Translations under genes and position numbers: made by a program
Shown: in pieces, positions 1-8,511 of the stretch
Layout of the letters: each line of letters opens with the position of its first letter
How positions within the stretch are numbered: the stretch's first letter is position 1
Notes under the pieces: model-generated
The model's input: only the letters and a program-made list of their open reading frames with translations
What the model was told of the DNA's origin: nothing
Database searches by the model: none
Origin: JBJGXI01 sp045635475
GTDB taxonomy: Bacteria; Bacillota; Bacilli; Bacillales; Amphibacillaceae
Direction of reading: 5' to 3'
DNA: 26,794 nt
Assembly: GCF_045635475.1 (NCBI RefSeq)
Contig: NZ_JBJGXI010000062.1
Coordinates: 1-26,794, forward strand

Positions 1-4
1 TGCA

Positions 5-163
5 ATCCCGTTAGCAGCGGAGGAAATCCACTTCGACTCCTGCGGAACTAGTGGCCTAAGTGAGACCCCGCAGGAGCGAAGCGACGAGGAGGCTCACTAG
101 CCCCCCGCGGAAAGCGAAGTGGATTTCCGGAGCGGTGCTAGCACTCTCCAAGTTACGACGCAT
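5..163 (+). repeat. GC-rich hairpin repeat, copy 1
   Basis: A GC-rich block in an AT-rich genome, lying just past the 3' end of mtlD. A perfect 14-bp inverted pair, GGAAATCCACTTCG (22-35) and CGAAGTGGATTTCC (115-128), encloses inner complementary pieces (CTCCTGCGG with CCGCAGGAG; AGTGAG with CTCACT). The right edge ends in GTTACGACGCAT, a boundary shared by the other copies. It is almost identical to the copy at 13408-13623 except for an insertion there. The left edge is near the window start, so it may extend outward. Confidence 0.85.
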
Positions 164-192
164 TTTAGTTCAAATATGAAATAAAAAAACCC

Positions 193-1344
193 TTATTTTT
201 TCATCGCTTCTATTTGTTCCATGATTATTGCGACAAGAGGATGGTCTTTTTCTAACCCGGAAACAGTCTCTAGAACCCCGGTATATCCTTTTTCCTTCAC
301 CATTTGTTGCAGTTTTACTGCTTCTTCATCTGCTTCATTTGAGTAAAGTAATGCGGCAGCAATCGTTTTTGCGAGATTTTCCGGTGCTTTACCAAGCGTA
401 TCCATATACAATTTTGCTGGACGAATTAAGCGATCATTTGCACCTAATTTTCTTAACGGACCGCGCCCAACTCGGGTAACCTCATCTGATATATATGGGT
501 TTAAAAAGCGCTTTATAATTTTGTTTATATAAGCTTCATGTGCTTGTTGATCGAAGCCGTATTGATGAATTAATATTTCACCTGACTCCTTTAGTGCTGC
601 TTTCACAGTATCCTGTACGCTGGTGTCTTCCATTGCTTCTGTAATTGTAGCAAGCCCTTTATACATACCAATGTATGCCGCTACTGCATGCCCTGTATTT
701 ACGGTGAAAAGTTTTCTTTCGATGTAAGGTGTTAAATCACTAACGTAAGTAATTCCTTTAACATCTGGCTTTTCACCCTTCATTGCCGTTTCTTCTACAA
801 CCCACTCATAGTAGGGCTCGACAGAAACCATTAGCATATCCTCATTTGACTGATTAGGCACAATCCGGTCTACGGCTGCATTAGGAAAACCATAAAGTCG
901 GTTAAAAGTTTCTCTCTGTTCACTAGGTATTTTTTCTAGCACTTTTTCCTGCAATAACGCACTACCACCAATCATATTTTCACATGCGATAACATTTACA
1001 GGATCTTTGTTCAGTTCGATTCGTTTTTGCAAGCCTTTAGCAATTAAATCAGCAATGATTGGCAATATGTTTGGTCCAACTGCCGTCGTTATTAAATCAG
1101 CTTTTCCGATAGCTTCAATCACCTTTTCTGGATCGGTCATACTGTTAATACCTGATACATTTTTAACAACAAGCTCTTCCTTTTGTTCATCCGCTAATAC
1201 AACCCGGTATTGTTGTTTATCATTTAGTGCATCAATGACTTTTTCATTTACATCTACAAATGTTGTGTGAAAATCTGATTGATACAACAACGCACCGATA
1301 AACCCTCTTCCAATGTTACCGGCGCCAAAGTGTACGGCTAACAT
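193..1344 (-). CDS. mtlD: Mannitol-1-phosphate 5-dehydrogenase
   Basis: The 383-aa protein oxidises mannitol-1-phosphate, made by the PTS during uptake, to fructose-6-phosphate with NAD+; it is a cytosolic enzyme. The N-terminus carries the dinucleotide-binding loop AVHFGAGNIGRGFIG (residues 3-17), typical of the polyol dehydrogenase family, and length and overall sequence fit MtlD throughout. The ATG is preceded by GAGGTGAAC, located in the last codons of mtlF. mtlF ends at 1346, so the two genes are only 1 nt apart and very probably translationally coupled. It is the last gene of the mannitol locus. A run of seven T follows the stop on the coding strand, and GC-rich repeat copy 1 lies just beyond; either could end transcription. 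Confidence 0.96.
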   Translation of the reverse strand: MLAVHFGAGNIGRGFIGALLYQSDFHTTFVDVNEKVIDALNDKQQYRVVLADEQKEELVVKNVSGINSMTDPEKVIEAIGKADLITTAVGPNILPIIADLIAKGLQKRIELNKDPVNVIACENMIGGSALLQEKVLEKIPSEQRETFNRLYGFPNAAVDRIVPNQSNEDMLMVSVEPYYEWVVEETAMKGEKPDVKGITYVSDLTPYIERKLFTVNTGHAVAAYIGMYKGLATITEAMEDTSVQDTVKAALKESGEILIHQYGFDQQAHEAYINKIIKRFLNPYISDEVTRVGRGPLRKLGANDRLIRPAKLYMDTLGKAPENLAKTIAAALLYSNEADEEAVKLQQMVKEKGYTGVLETVSGLEKDHPLVAIIMEQIEAMKK

Positions 1345-1345
1345 A

Positions 1346-1783
1346 TTAGTTCACCTCATTGAATAATTGAATAATTTCATCCTTTGTTTTTGCTTGAACG
1401 ATTTTTTCAATGTTTTCTTCTTCTGAACAAACGAGTGCGATTTTTGATAGGATTTCTAAATGTTCGTTTCCTTTTCCAGCTATCCCAATCAAAATTTTAA
1501 CTATATTACCGTTGCCAAAGTCTACTCCTTCTGGAACAGTAACTACCGATAATCCAGTTTCCTTAACGGCATTTTTGGCATCCTCGGTACCATGGGGAAT
1601 TGCTACATTATTACCAATAAAAGTTGACGTTACTTGTTCTCTTTCAAGCATCTTCTCTACATAAGAGTTCTCCACATATCCGTTGTCTACTAAGATGGCA
1701 CCCGTATAACGAATTGCCTCCTCTTTATCAGTTAGTGTTGCATTTAAATGAATGTTTTCTTTTGTTAAGATTTCTTTTGCCAC
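1346..1783 (-). CDS. mtlF: PTS mannitol-specific EIIA component
   Basis: This is the cytosolic EIIA phosphocarrier, which takes phosphate from HPr and passes it to the EIIB domain of MtlA. The phosphorylated histidine is in the motif VAIPHGT near the middle of the protein, and the length (145 aa) fits stand-alone EIIA-Mtl/Fru proteins. I place the start at the GTG at 1783, giving (M)AKEILTKENIHLNA as in relatives. AAGGAGT lies 8 nt upstream and overlaps the mtlR stop codon. The longer frame reaching 1825 adds 14 residues that lie inside mtlR, have no ribosome site and do not look like the family. The gene sits between mtlR and mtlD in a tightly packed operon. Confidence 0.93.
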   Translation of the reverse strand: MAKEILTKENIHLNATLTDKEEAIRYTGAILVDNGYVENSYVEKMLEREQVTSTFIGNNVAIPHGTEDAKNAVKETGLSVVTVPEGVDFGNGNIVKILIGIAGKGNEHLEILSKIALVCSEEENIEKIVQAKTKDEIIQLFNEVN

Positions 1784-1796
1784 TATTGTACACTCC

Positions 1797-3893
1797 TTAT
1801 TTAAGCTTTTCGTTAATAAATTCATTCAGACGTGTTGATAAAAATTGATTTATTTGTTGTTCATTTTTCGATTGAAAAATGGACGTACTTTTCTCATCCT
1901 TTATGATTAAACCACTTATATGGCTCAATACTTCCATTCCTTCGTTAGAAAGTTCCAATGGCGCTAACATGAATAACAGGTTTTCTACTTGTGTATCTTT
2001 TCCATCCATACCTTGCAGTTCTATTGGGTGCTTCAGTGCATAAATGGTAAAGCTCGCTTTTTTAATTTGGTCACTTCTTGTGTGAAAAAGTGCTAATGAT
2101 GTACCCGGAATTGCAAATCCTCCAAGTTGCTCCCTGTTGATCAATTGCGTGAATACCGTTTCTTTATTAGCAATCACTTGTTGGTTTTCCAATTGCAAAC
2201 ATGCCTGTCGTAGCACATTATCTTTGGGCAGTTTTTGCTCCACTATATTTACTTTTAGCCCTGTCAAGATGTCTACTATAACCTTGGAATAATTTTGCAT
2301 ATATTGCATGCGTTCGAGCACATTACCTTTACCATCCACTTTGTTTTTTTCATACTTAGTTTTTTCTAACTTACTATTTATCATAAGTTTTCTAATATGT
2401 TGATTAATTTGATGTACTTCTTGTTTCGTTAACATAGGAGATACTAAAATATAATTTTGATTTACGTCTTGTAATGGAATCGTTGAGATAACAATGTCAT
2501 AATCTTCTGTGTTCAAGGCATCGAGCTCGAATAACGATCGATTATCCACCTTATGGATCTCTGGAATGTGTTGTATCAGACGACTAGCTAACATTTTCGA
2601 CGTGCCTATACCACTTGAACAAAGTACTAAGGCATTCAGTTCGGTACCTTTTTCCACATGCAAAATTGCTGCAGCAAAATGCAATGCTAAATATCCAATC
2701 TCCTCATTCGGAAATTTTATTTCTGGAAAAACAGACTGAATCCCCTCACTGATCACTTCAAACAATTGTTGATAATCTTGCTCTATTTCCTTTAACAAAG
2801 GATTCTTGATTTTCATTTCTTGTTTTAACCGATACATTGTTGGCTTTAAGTGCGCTACTAAATCATTTAATAACTGTGCATTTTCCGACAAATCTTCATT
2901 CAGTTCTACACTAACATATTGGATCAGTTCTCTTGCCTTATAAGCAAGATCTAGTACTGATTCTTCTAGCAAATAGTCATGATCATACCTTAGTTTTGAA
3001 CCCATTAAATGCATAGTAATATAGCCGACTTCATCTTCTGGTATGTGAATAGCTAATACTTCTTCTAATTCCTTGATCATTTCATGCGCAAGTTTAAATT
3101 CCTCCGTATGACGTAATTCCTTCATATAAGTTGGGTCGAATTTTATGTTTTCCCCTTGTTGCAGGCGTTCCATCGCTAATGCAAGATGAACAACCAGTCC
3201 AATATATGCACTGTCCGCAAGCTCATATGGTAGTTTTTCACGCATCCGATTCACGCATTTCTCAAGTGTAACTAATTTATTATGATCAACTAAACCAAGT
3301 AATCGGTTGGAAATGGTATCAAATTGCTGCTTTGCTTTGTTCTGAATGTTTTCTTTTAATAACGTTATAAAGTCATATTCATCGATGTGTTGAGAAATTA
3401 AGTAACTTAAAGCAGAGCGCTTATTTTCTTCTTTCCCTTCTACTTTTACACCATAACCTCTTTTTCTAATAAGTGTTAGTTTGTATTCATCCATTAGTCC
3501 ACTAATCTTATCAAGATCATTGCTAACAGTTGCAATCGTTACATTTAATTCACTTGCTAGCGTAAACAGTTTAATTGGTTCATTTGTATCTAATAATGCA
3601 GAAAAAATAAACGCTTGTCGTTCCTCGGGTGTATAGTCTGTATGTTTTACATTTCCTAGAATTAATTCGAGCTTTTCTTTTGCCTCATCTGTTCCTTCCA
3701 AATGAATACCGATACCTGACTTTTTATTTAGCGTTAGCTGAATTGGATGAATGATTTGCTCTACACTTTTTAAATCACGGTGTATCGTTCGTCCACTAAC
3801 ATCTAATTGCTCAGCAAGCTCATTAATCGTGACATGGGTTTGCTGCATTAATAAAATTTCTAATATTTTTCGTTCTCTCCCGGAAATATACAG
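1797..3893 (-). CDS. mtlR: Transcriptional activator of the mannitol operon (PRD-type), CTG start
   Basis: This is a multidomain PTS-controlled activator. Visible in order: an N-terminal DeoR-like helix-turn-helix (about 16-50), a second Mga-type HTH (about 90-150), two PRD regulatory domains (about 190-300 and 310-410, each ending in a conserved HLMGS or LHFAAA region), an EIIB-Gat-like domain with Cys in LVLCSSGIGTSKM, and an EIIA-Mtl-like C-terminal domain with His in LALFHTRSD. PTS phosphorylation of such sites controls activity in characterised MtlR proteins. The first ATG in frame (3848) has no ribosome site and would remove the first helix. Fifteen codons upstream, CTG at 3893-3891 follows AGGGGGTG by 6 nt and an in-frame TAA, and adds YISGRERKILEILL, the usual MtlR N-terminus. 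I therefore call a CTG start (698 aa). Confidence 0.92.
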   Translation of the reverse strand: MYISGRERKILEILLMQQTHVTINELAEQLDVSGRTIHRDLKSVEQIIHPIQLTLNKKSGIGIHLEGTDEAKEKLELILGNVKHTDYTPEERQAFIFSALLDTNEPIKLFTLASELNVTIATVSNDLDKISGLMDEYKLTLIRKRGYGVKVEGKEENKRSALSYLISQHIDEYDFITLLKENIQNKAKQQFDTISNRLLGLVDHNKLVTLEKCVNRMREKLPYELADSAYIGLVVHLALAMERLQQGENIKFDPTYMKELRHTEEFKLAHEMIKELEEVLAIHIPEDEVGYITMHLMGSKLRYDHDYLLEESVLDLAYKARELIQYVSVELNEDLSENAQLLNDLVAHLKPTMYRLKQEMKIKNPLLKEIEQDYQQLFEVISEGIQSVFPEIKFPNEEIGYLALHFAAAILHVEKGTELNALVLCSSGIGTSKMLASRLIQHIPEIHKVDNRSLFELDALNTEDYDIVISTIPLQDVNQNYILVSPMLTKQEVHQINQHIRKLMINSKLEKTKYEKNKVDGKGNVLERMQYMQNYSKVIVDILTGLKVNIVEQKLPKDNVLRQACLQLENQQVIANKETVFTQLINREQLGGFAIPGTSLALFHTRSDQIKKASFTIYALKHPIELQGMDGKDTQVENLLFMLAPLELSNEGMEVLSHISGLIIKDEKSTSIFQSKNEQQINQFLSTRLNEFINEKLK

Positions 3894-4047
3894 TTACTTC
3901 ACCCCCTAGCCTATCTTACATGACAAGAGTTAAAAGTAGAAACTTTAGTCAATTTCAACCTACTACTGAAGCAATCAAGAAATTAACTTACGTATTCACT
4001 CATTTTAAAACTTGTCAGCGCACACGAACAATGAATTCTTCTTGCAT

Positions 4048-4071
4048 TTTCGTCAAAGCTAATGTTGACAT
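4048..4071 (-). promoter_or_regulatory. Candidate MtlR operator upstream of mtlR
   Basis: On the plus strand, GTCAA-N8-TTGAC (4052-4069) is a perfect inverted repeat with a variable spacer. The surrounding 24 bp match 20 of 24 positions of the site upstream of mtlA (5661-5684). It lies about 155 nt upstream of the mtlR start. The duplication ahead of two mtl transcription units makes an MtlR or other mtl-specific operator likely. TTGACG on the coding strand could also serve as a -35. Confidence 0.5.
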
Positions 4072-4101
4072 TATTTTATTACACATCTAGTAATCTATAC
4101 T

Positions 4102-4138
4102 AAAAACCCTCATGACAGACAAGTCCGTTCACGAGGGT
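4102..4138 (-). terminator. Rho-independent terminator of mtlA
   Basis: The minus strand reads ACCCTCGTGA, a 13-nt loop, TCATGAGGGT, then TTTTTAG. This is a 10-bp stem with one G-T pair, immediately after the mtlA stop codon. It separates mtlA from mtlR-mtlF-mtlD, which then need their own promoter or read-through. Confidence 0.9.
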
Positions 4139-4147
4139 CTTTTACAT

Positions 4148-5563
4148 TTAATTATTTTTCAGTTGATTCACAAGTTCTTCATATTTTGGACTATTTAAGA
4201 AATTTTCAACTGATACATGTTGCGCTCCTGGAAGCTTCTGTTTTGCACGATCTGTTAAGTCTTTGTGCGTCACAACAATATCTGCATCTTGTGGTATTTG
4301 ATTTATCGCCGTATTAGTAACGTCAATATCAATACCGGCTTTCTTAAATTTATCACGTAACAGTGATGCACCCATTGCACTAGAGCCCATACCAGCGTCA
4401 CATGCGAATACAACTTTGTCAACTTGTTCTGCCGTTACAACTTGTTCAGTAGTCGTTTTATTTAACGTACCCGAAACAGAGCTCTTTTTGCCTTTCATAT
4501 CTTCCATTTTACCAGCAGCAGCTGATATATCTTCTTCACCTTTGTCTTTACTCAATTTCAAAATAAGTGAAGCGATAAAGAATGATACGGCTGTTGCTAT
4601 GATTACACCAAGAATTACTCCTACAAAGTTCCCTTTTTGCGTTAACGCGAGGAGTGCGATAATACTACCTGGTGAAGGTGTAGCTGGAAGCCCTGCATTA
4701 AATATGCTAAATGTTAGAACTCCGCTGGCACCACCACCGATTGCTGCTAAAATAAGTGTTGGTTTCATTAGAATGTATGGGAAGTAAATTTCGTGAATCC
4801 CACCGATAAAATGAATTGGTATAGCACCATAGGAAGAAGCTTTTGATGCACCTTTACCAAAAAATGCAAATGCTAACAAAATCCCTAAACCTGGTCCTGG
4901 ATTTGTTTCCAGCAAGAACAAAATTGAACTTCCTTCTTCTGCTACTTGTTGGACACCTAACGGACTTAGAATGCCGTGATTAATTACATTATTTAAAAAT
5001 AGTACTTTTGCCGGTTCAATAAAGACACTGGCTAAAGGTAATAGACCAGCATTAACAATAAATTCTACACCTGCACCTAACGCTTCGTTTAATCCCTCCA
5101 CAACAGGTCCAATTACCTTGAAAGCTACACCCGCTAAGAATGCTCCCAAAATACCTGCTGAGAAGTTATTGTAAAGCATTTCAAAACCAGATCTAATTTT
5201 TGGTAACAACCATTGGTCAATTTTTTTAATTAAAAACCCGCCAAGTGGCCCCATAAGCATTGCACCTAAAAACATTGGGATACCCGTACCTACGATTACA
5301 CCCATCGTTGCTGTAGCACCGACTACACCACCACGGAAATCATAAACCATACGACCACCAGTAAAACCAATCAGTAGTGGTAAAAGGTATTTAATCATTG
5401 GGTCAACCATTGTTGCTAACTCTTCATTAGGTATCCAACCCTTTGGAATAAATAATGCAGTAATTAAACCCCATGCGATAAAAGCTGCTATATTCGGCAT
5501 AATCATGCCGCTAAGATAACTACCAAAGCGTTGAATCTTTGAGCGTAATCCTGTTTGTGCCAT
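4148..5563 (-). CDS. mtlA: PTS mannitol-specific EIICB component
   Basis: This is the membrane permease that imports mannitol and phosphorylates it to mannitol-1-phosphate. The first ~330 residues are the hydrophobic EIIC domain with family motifs NHGILSPLG and GGIHEIYFPYILM. A charged linker (about 340-375) leads to the EIIB domain with the phosphocysteine in VVFACDAGMGSSAMG. The protein stops after EIIB, so the EIIA function is supplied by the separate mtlF; at 471 aa it matches Bacillus-type EIICB. The ATG is preceded by GAAAGGGGAAATTTGA, a good ribosome site. It is the first gene of the mannitol locus, followed by a strong terminator, with a possible CcpA site and a putative operator upstream. 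Confidence 0.96.
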   Translation of the reverse strand: MAQTGLRSKIQRFGSYLSGMIMPNIAAFIAWGLITALFIPKGWIPNEELATMVDPMIKYLLPLLIGFTGGRMVYDFRGGVVGATATMGVIVGTGIPMFLGAMLMGPLGGFLIKKIDQWLLPKIRSGFEMLYNNFSAGILGAFLAGVAFKVIGPVVEGLNEALGAGVEFIVNAGLLPLASVFIEPAKVLFLNNVINHGILSPLGVQQVAEEGSSILFLLETNPGPGLGILLAFAFFGKGASKASSYGAIPIHFIGGIHEIYFPYILMKPTLILAAIGGGASGVLTFSIFNAGLPATPSPGSIIALLALTQKGNFVGVILGVIIATAVSFFIASLILKLSKDKGEEDISAAAGKMEDMKGKKSSVSGTLNKTTTEQVVTAEQVDKVVFACDAGMGSSAMGASLLRDKFKKAGIDIDVTNTAINQIPQDADIVVTHKDLTDRAKQKLPGAQHVSVENFLNSPKYEELVNQLKNN

Positions 5564-5618
5564 TCAAATTTCCCCTTTCGAATAAATGAATAAAATATAT
5601 AGATATCATACTTACATA

Positions 5619-5632
5619 GTAAAGCGTTTACA
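5619..5632 (-). promoter_or_regulatory. Imperfect cre (CcpA) site upstream of mtlA
   Basis: GTAAAGCGTTTACA matches the cre consensus TGWNANCGNTNWCA at 12 of 14 positions, with the central CG and one full half-site intact. It lies about 56-70 nt upstream of the mtlA start codon, where CcpA could repress in the presence of preferred sugars. The two mismatches in one half-site leave real doubt. Confidence 0.5.
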
Positions 5633-5660
5633 GTATGTATTCAATTCATTCTAATAAGGC

Positions 5661-5684
5661 TTTTGTCAATGGCAATGTTGACAT
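5661..5684 (-). promoter_or_regulatory. Candidate MtlR operator / promoter upstream of mtlA
   Basis: GTCAA-N8-TTGAC (plus strand 5665-5682) is a perfect inverted repeat about 100 nt upstream of mtlA, and the 24-bp block is repeated upstream of mtlR. Read on the coding strand, it ends in TTGACA, a consensus -35; no clear -10 follows at 17 nt, which would suit an activator-dependent promoter. It resembles published MtlR sites in having TTG/CAA half-sites, but the spacing is not identical to the consensus I remember. Confidence 0.5.
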
Positions 5685-5722
5685 AATTAAATAATGTGCT
5701 TGACAAGCTTTATTTTAGATTA

Positions 5723-6703
5723 CTAAGTGGTAACAAGTTTAACTGGCAATCCACTAATTGCAGACTCATATGCCGCACGTGTAACCTGTTGTGTTAAAAA
5801 AGCATCTTCATAATCGGATAGAATTCTTGAACGATCACCAGTCGTAATCGCATGGATAAATGCTTTACTTTCTTCAAGATATGGATCTAACGCATCATGA
5901 TGCATCGTTCGTTCTTGTCCCCGCGTTATCTCTAGCTGATCAACGCGCCAATCCGCTATATTTTTATCGGTATAACAAGTAAGACCAACTCTTCCCGTCG
6001 AGTCTGGCAGTATACAAGTATTGGAGATAGTTGCTACAACACCACTCACCATTTTCATTGTAACGCTCCCAACATCCGCAACAGTTACTTCAGAATCATT
6101 CTCCGCCATTACTCTATTGCCGAAATAAGCATATACCTCATCAACTTCTCCTGCTACAAATCTCAAAATATCCACTATGTGCGTTGTTTGTTCATTAAAT
6201 TGTCCACCGGAAAGCTCCTGCTTTTTCCACCAGTATACACCTGGCATACTCCCCATCCATTCACCTGTGACCATTCCAAGCTTGTGCGTTGTTAACAGTT
6301 GTTTTAGCTGTTGTACTGATTCGCGATATCTAAAATGATATCCAACAGACGTTACTAACGATTTCTCTTTGATTTTATCCATGATTTCTGATGGAATCTT
6401 TGCATCTACACCTAACGGCTTTTCAACGAAAAATGGAATACCTCGTTCAATTAATGCTAGCTCCACTGGCCCGTGCGCCATTGGGGGTGTACAAATATAT
6501 ACGGCATCTAATTCAACCTGATCGAGCATATCATTAATCTGATCAAAGCCTTTCGCACCTTTAAATTCCTCGGCCATTGAATCCGCTTTTTGTTTACTCG
6601 TACCACATATGGCCGCTATGCTTACGTCTTCTATTTCCATTAATTTATGAGCATGCATCGTACTAAAACCACCTGTTCCAACCATTCCAATTTTAATAGA
6701 CAT
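5723..6703 (-). CDS. Gfo/Idh/MocA family NAD(P)-dependent oxidoreductase
   Basis: The 326-aa protein has the N-terminal Rossmann motif GMVGTGGFSTMHAHKL (residues 5-20), the family Lys motif VEKPLG (about residue 95) and a C-terminal alpha/beta substrate domain with GGQFNEQTTHIVDILRF, where His and Asp fit the catalytic region. Members oxidise sugars, inositols or sugar acids; the substrate cannot be told from sequence. ATG follows AAGGAGGCAAATC. It is co-directional with mtlA (159-nt gap) and divergent from the amidase gene. Its closeness to mtl suggests a polyol or sugar substrate, but mtlA has its own regulatory region, so a link to mannitol is only inference. Confidence 0.88.
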   Translation of the reverse strand: MSIKIGMVGTGGFSTMHAHKLMEIEDVSIAAICGTSKQKADSMAEEFKGAKGFDQINDMLDQVELDAVYICTPPMAHGPVELALIERGIPFFVEKPLGVDAKIPSEIMDKIKEKSLVTSVGYHFRYRESVQQLKQLLTTHKLGMVTGEWMGSMPGVYWWKKQELSGGQFNEQTTHIVDILRFVAGEVDEVYAYFGNRVMAENDSEVTVADVGSVTMKMVSGVVATISNTCILPDSTGRVGLTCYTDKNIADWRVDQLEITRGQERTMHHDALDPYLEESKAFIHAITTGDRSRILSDYEDAFLTQQVTRAAYESAISGLPVKLVTT

Positions 6704-6780
6704 GATTTGCCTCCTTCAATTCTCATTATTTATATATTCTCTTTACGAATGATAATACCTTGTTTTTTAATCGTAATAAC

Positions 6781-6809
6781 TAGACAAGTTGTTAGGCTCT
6801 ACTTATACT
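6781..6809 (+). promoter_or_regulatory. Sigma-A type promoter of the amidase gene
   Basis: TAGACA (6781-6786), a 17-nt spacer, then TATACT (6804-6809). One mismatch to consensus in each box. The predicted start would lie about 33 nt ahead of the amidase start codon and just upstream of AAGGAGG (6834-6840). Confidence 0.65.
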
Positions 6810-6848
6810 CGAATACAACAACATTTGTTTATAAGGAGGAATTAATCA

Positions 6849-8285
6849 TTGACTGGATTACATTTTGAAGATATTTTAACGTTACAAAAATCATTGGAAT
6901 TAGGGGAAATTACATCAAAACAACTAACCACATTTTTCTTGGAGCGTATTGCCAAGTATGATAAAACTGGTCCTAAGATCAACTCGATTCTTGAGTTAAA
7001 TCCAGAAGCCTTACATATCGCAGAAGCACTAGATAAAGAAAGAACAGCATCTGGTCCACGAGGTCCTTTGCACGGTATACCAATCATAGTCAAGGATAAC
7101 ATTGATACTGCTGATAAAATGCATACAAGCGCTGGTTCACTTGCACTTGCGAATAATTATGCAAGTACAGATTCCTTTGTGGCAAAAAAACTCCGAGAAG
7201 CTGGCGCGATTATCCTAGGAAAAGCAAATATGACAGAGTGGGCCAATTTTATGACCGAGGGGATGCCAAATGGATATAGTTCAAGAGGTGGACAAGTTTT
7301 AAACCCTTATAATCCAGGTGAACTAGACGTTGGTGGATCTAGCTCTGGTTCAGCCGCAAGCATAGCTACCGGGTTAGCTGTTGCTGCCATTGGCACAGAG
7401 ACAAGTGGATCAATCCTAAGTCCTGCCAGCAGTAACTCATTAGTCGGTATTAAGCCAACAGTCGGACTAATCAGTCGTTCAGGGATTGTTCCAATCTCGA
7501 ATAGTCAGGACACTGCAGGCCCAATTGCAAAAACAGTAACAGATGCAGCTATTGTGCTTGGCGCCCTTACCGGTATCGATGCAAATGACCCTGCAACAGC
7601 AATGAGTGAAGCAAGTGCGCAAAAAGATTATACGAAGCACTTAACTACTAAAGGTCTCCACGGCAAAAAAATTGGTGTTGTACGAGATTACTTTTCTGAG
7701 ATTGATGAAGCAGAAGTGACTATTTTTGAAGCTGCTTTAAAGGAACTAGAGGCGGAAGGTGCAACGATAGTTGAGCATATCGACTATGCATCAGAAGTGA
7801 CAGATATTGAGGTTATGATTCACGAATTCAAAAGTACATTGAATGCCTATTTGGCACCTTTATCTGCTCAGGTTCCTGTTCATTCCTTAAGTGAAGTTAT
7901 TTTGTTTAACGAAGCACATAAAGATGTAACACTTAAATACGGGCAAACGTTATTAAGCGCTTCGGAAAAAACATCGGGCACCTTAACAGAAGCCGCCTAT
8001 ATTAATGCGCGTTTAAATGATTTAAAAATTTCACAATCAGAAGGCATTGATCAGGCTATCAAGCAATATGACCTTGATGCACTTGTATTCATTAATAACT
8101 ACGGTGCGGGCATTCCTGCTAAAGCGGGATATCCGTCCATCACTGTACCAGCAGGCTATACCGAGCAAGGCAAACCAGTTGGTATTACATGGACAGGTTT
8201 AGCATTTAGTGAAGCTAAGCTGATTGAGATGGCCTATGCATATGAACAAGTGACCAAGCATAGACGTGCTCCACAATTGGATTAA
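6849..8285 (+). CDS. Amidase-signature family hydrolase
   Basis: The 478-aa protein hydrolyses an amide bond by the Ser-cisSer-Lys mechanism. Visible are the lysine in PIIVKDNIDT (about residue 79), the glycine/serine-rich block VGGSSSGSAASIATGLA containing the cis-Ser, and the nucleophile region GTETSGSILSPAS, followed by LVGIKPTVGLISRSGIVP. It resembles stand-alone amidases rather than GatA: no gatB or gatC neighbours are present. The start is TTG, 8 nt after AAGGAGGA; no in-frame ATG is equally placed. No signal peptide is visible, so it is cytosolic. It is divergent from the oxidoreductase with its own promoter. Substrate unknown. GC-rich repeats follow its 3' end. Confidence 0.92.
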   Translation: MTGLHFEDILTLQKSLELGEITSKQLTTFFLERIAKYDKTGPKINSILELNPEALHIAEALDKERTASGPRGPLHGIPIIVKDNIDTADKMHTSAGSLALANNYASTDSFVAKKLREAGAIILGKANMTEWANFMTEGMPNGYSSRGGQVLNPYNPGELDVGGSSSGSAASIATGLAVAAIGTETSGSILSPASSNSLVGIKPTVGLISRSGIVPISNSQDTAGPIAKTVTDAAIVLGALTGIDANDPATAMSEASAQKDYTKHLTTKGLHGKKIGVVRDYFSEIDEAEVTIFEAALKELEAEGATIVEHIDYASEVTDIEVMIHEFKSTLNAYLAPLSAQVPVHSLSEVILFNEAHKDVTLKYGQTLLSASEKTSGTLTEAAYINARLNDLKISQSEGIDQAIKQYDLDALVFINNYGAGIPAKAGYPSITVPAGYTEQGKPVGITWTGLAFSEAKLIEMAYAYEQVTKHRRAPQLD

Positions 8286-8316
8286 CAAAGAATCGTATTG
8301 CGCGATATATCCTAGT

Positions 8317-8471
8317 ATGCGTCGTAACTTGGAGAGTGGTTAACCCGCTCCGGAAATCCACTTCGCTTTCCGCGGGGGGCTAGTGAGCCTCCTCGCGCTT
8401 TCGCGCTGTGGGGTCTCACTTACGCCACTATTCCCGCAGGAGTCGAAGTGGATTTCCTCCGCTGACTTAGG
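8317..8471 (-). repeat. GC-rich hairpin repeat, copy 2 (inverted)
   Basis: This is copy 1 in reverse orientation, with the shared ATGCGTCGTAAC edge on the left and the arms GGAAATCCACTTCG and CGAAGTGGATTTCC. The central loop differs: CCTCGCGCTTTCGCGCTGTG replaces the loop of copy 1. It follows the amidase gene and could act as a terminator or mRNA 3'-end structure. Confidence 0.85.
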
Positions 8472-8511
8472 ATCTTCTGCTTTTAACGCATTTCCTCCAT
8501 TAGAAAACCTA

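Noticed and set aside
5..163. Hairpin repeats considered as a CRISPR array
   Set aside because: The units are about 150 bp, scattered and in both orientations, with no regular spacers and no cas genes.
228..1270. Open frames opposite mtlD on the plus strand
   Set aside because: They are complementary-strand shadows of a well-supported gene.
6849..8285. Amidase as GatA subunit of the glutamyl-tRNA amidotransferase
   Set aside because: No gatC or gatB neighbours, and the central motifs look like stand-alone amidases.
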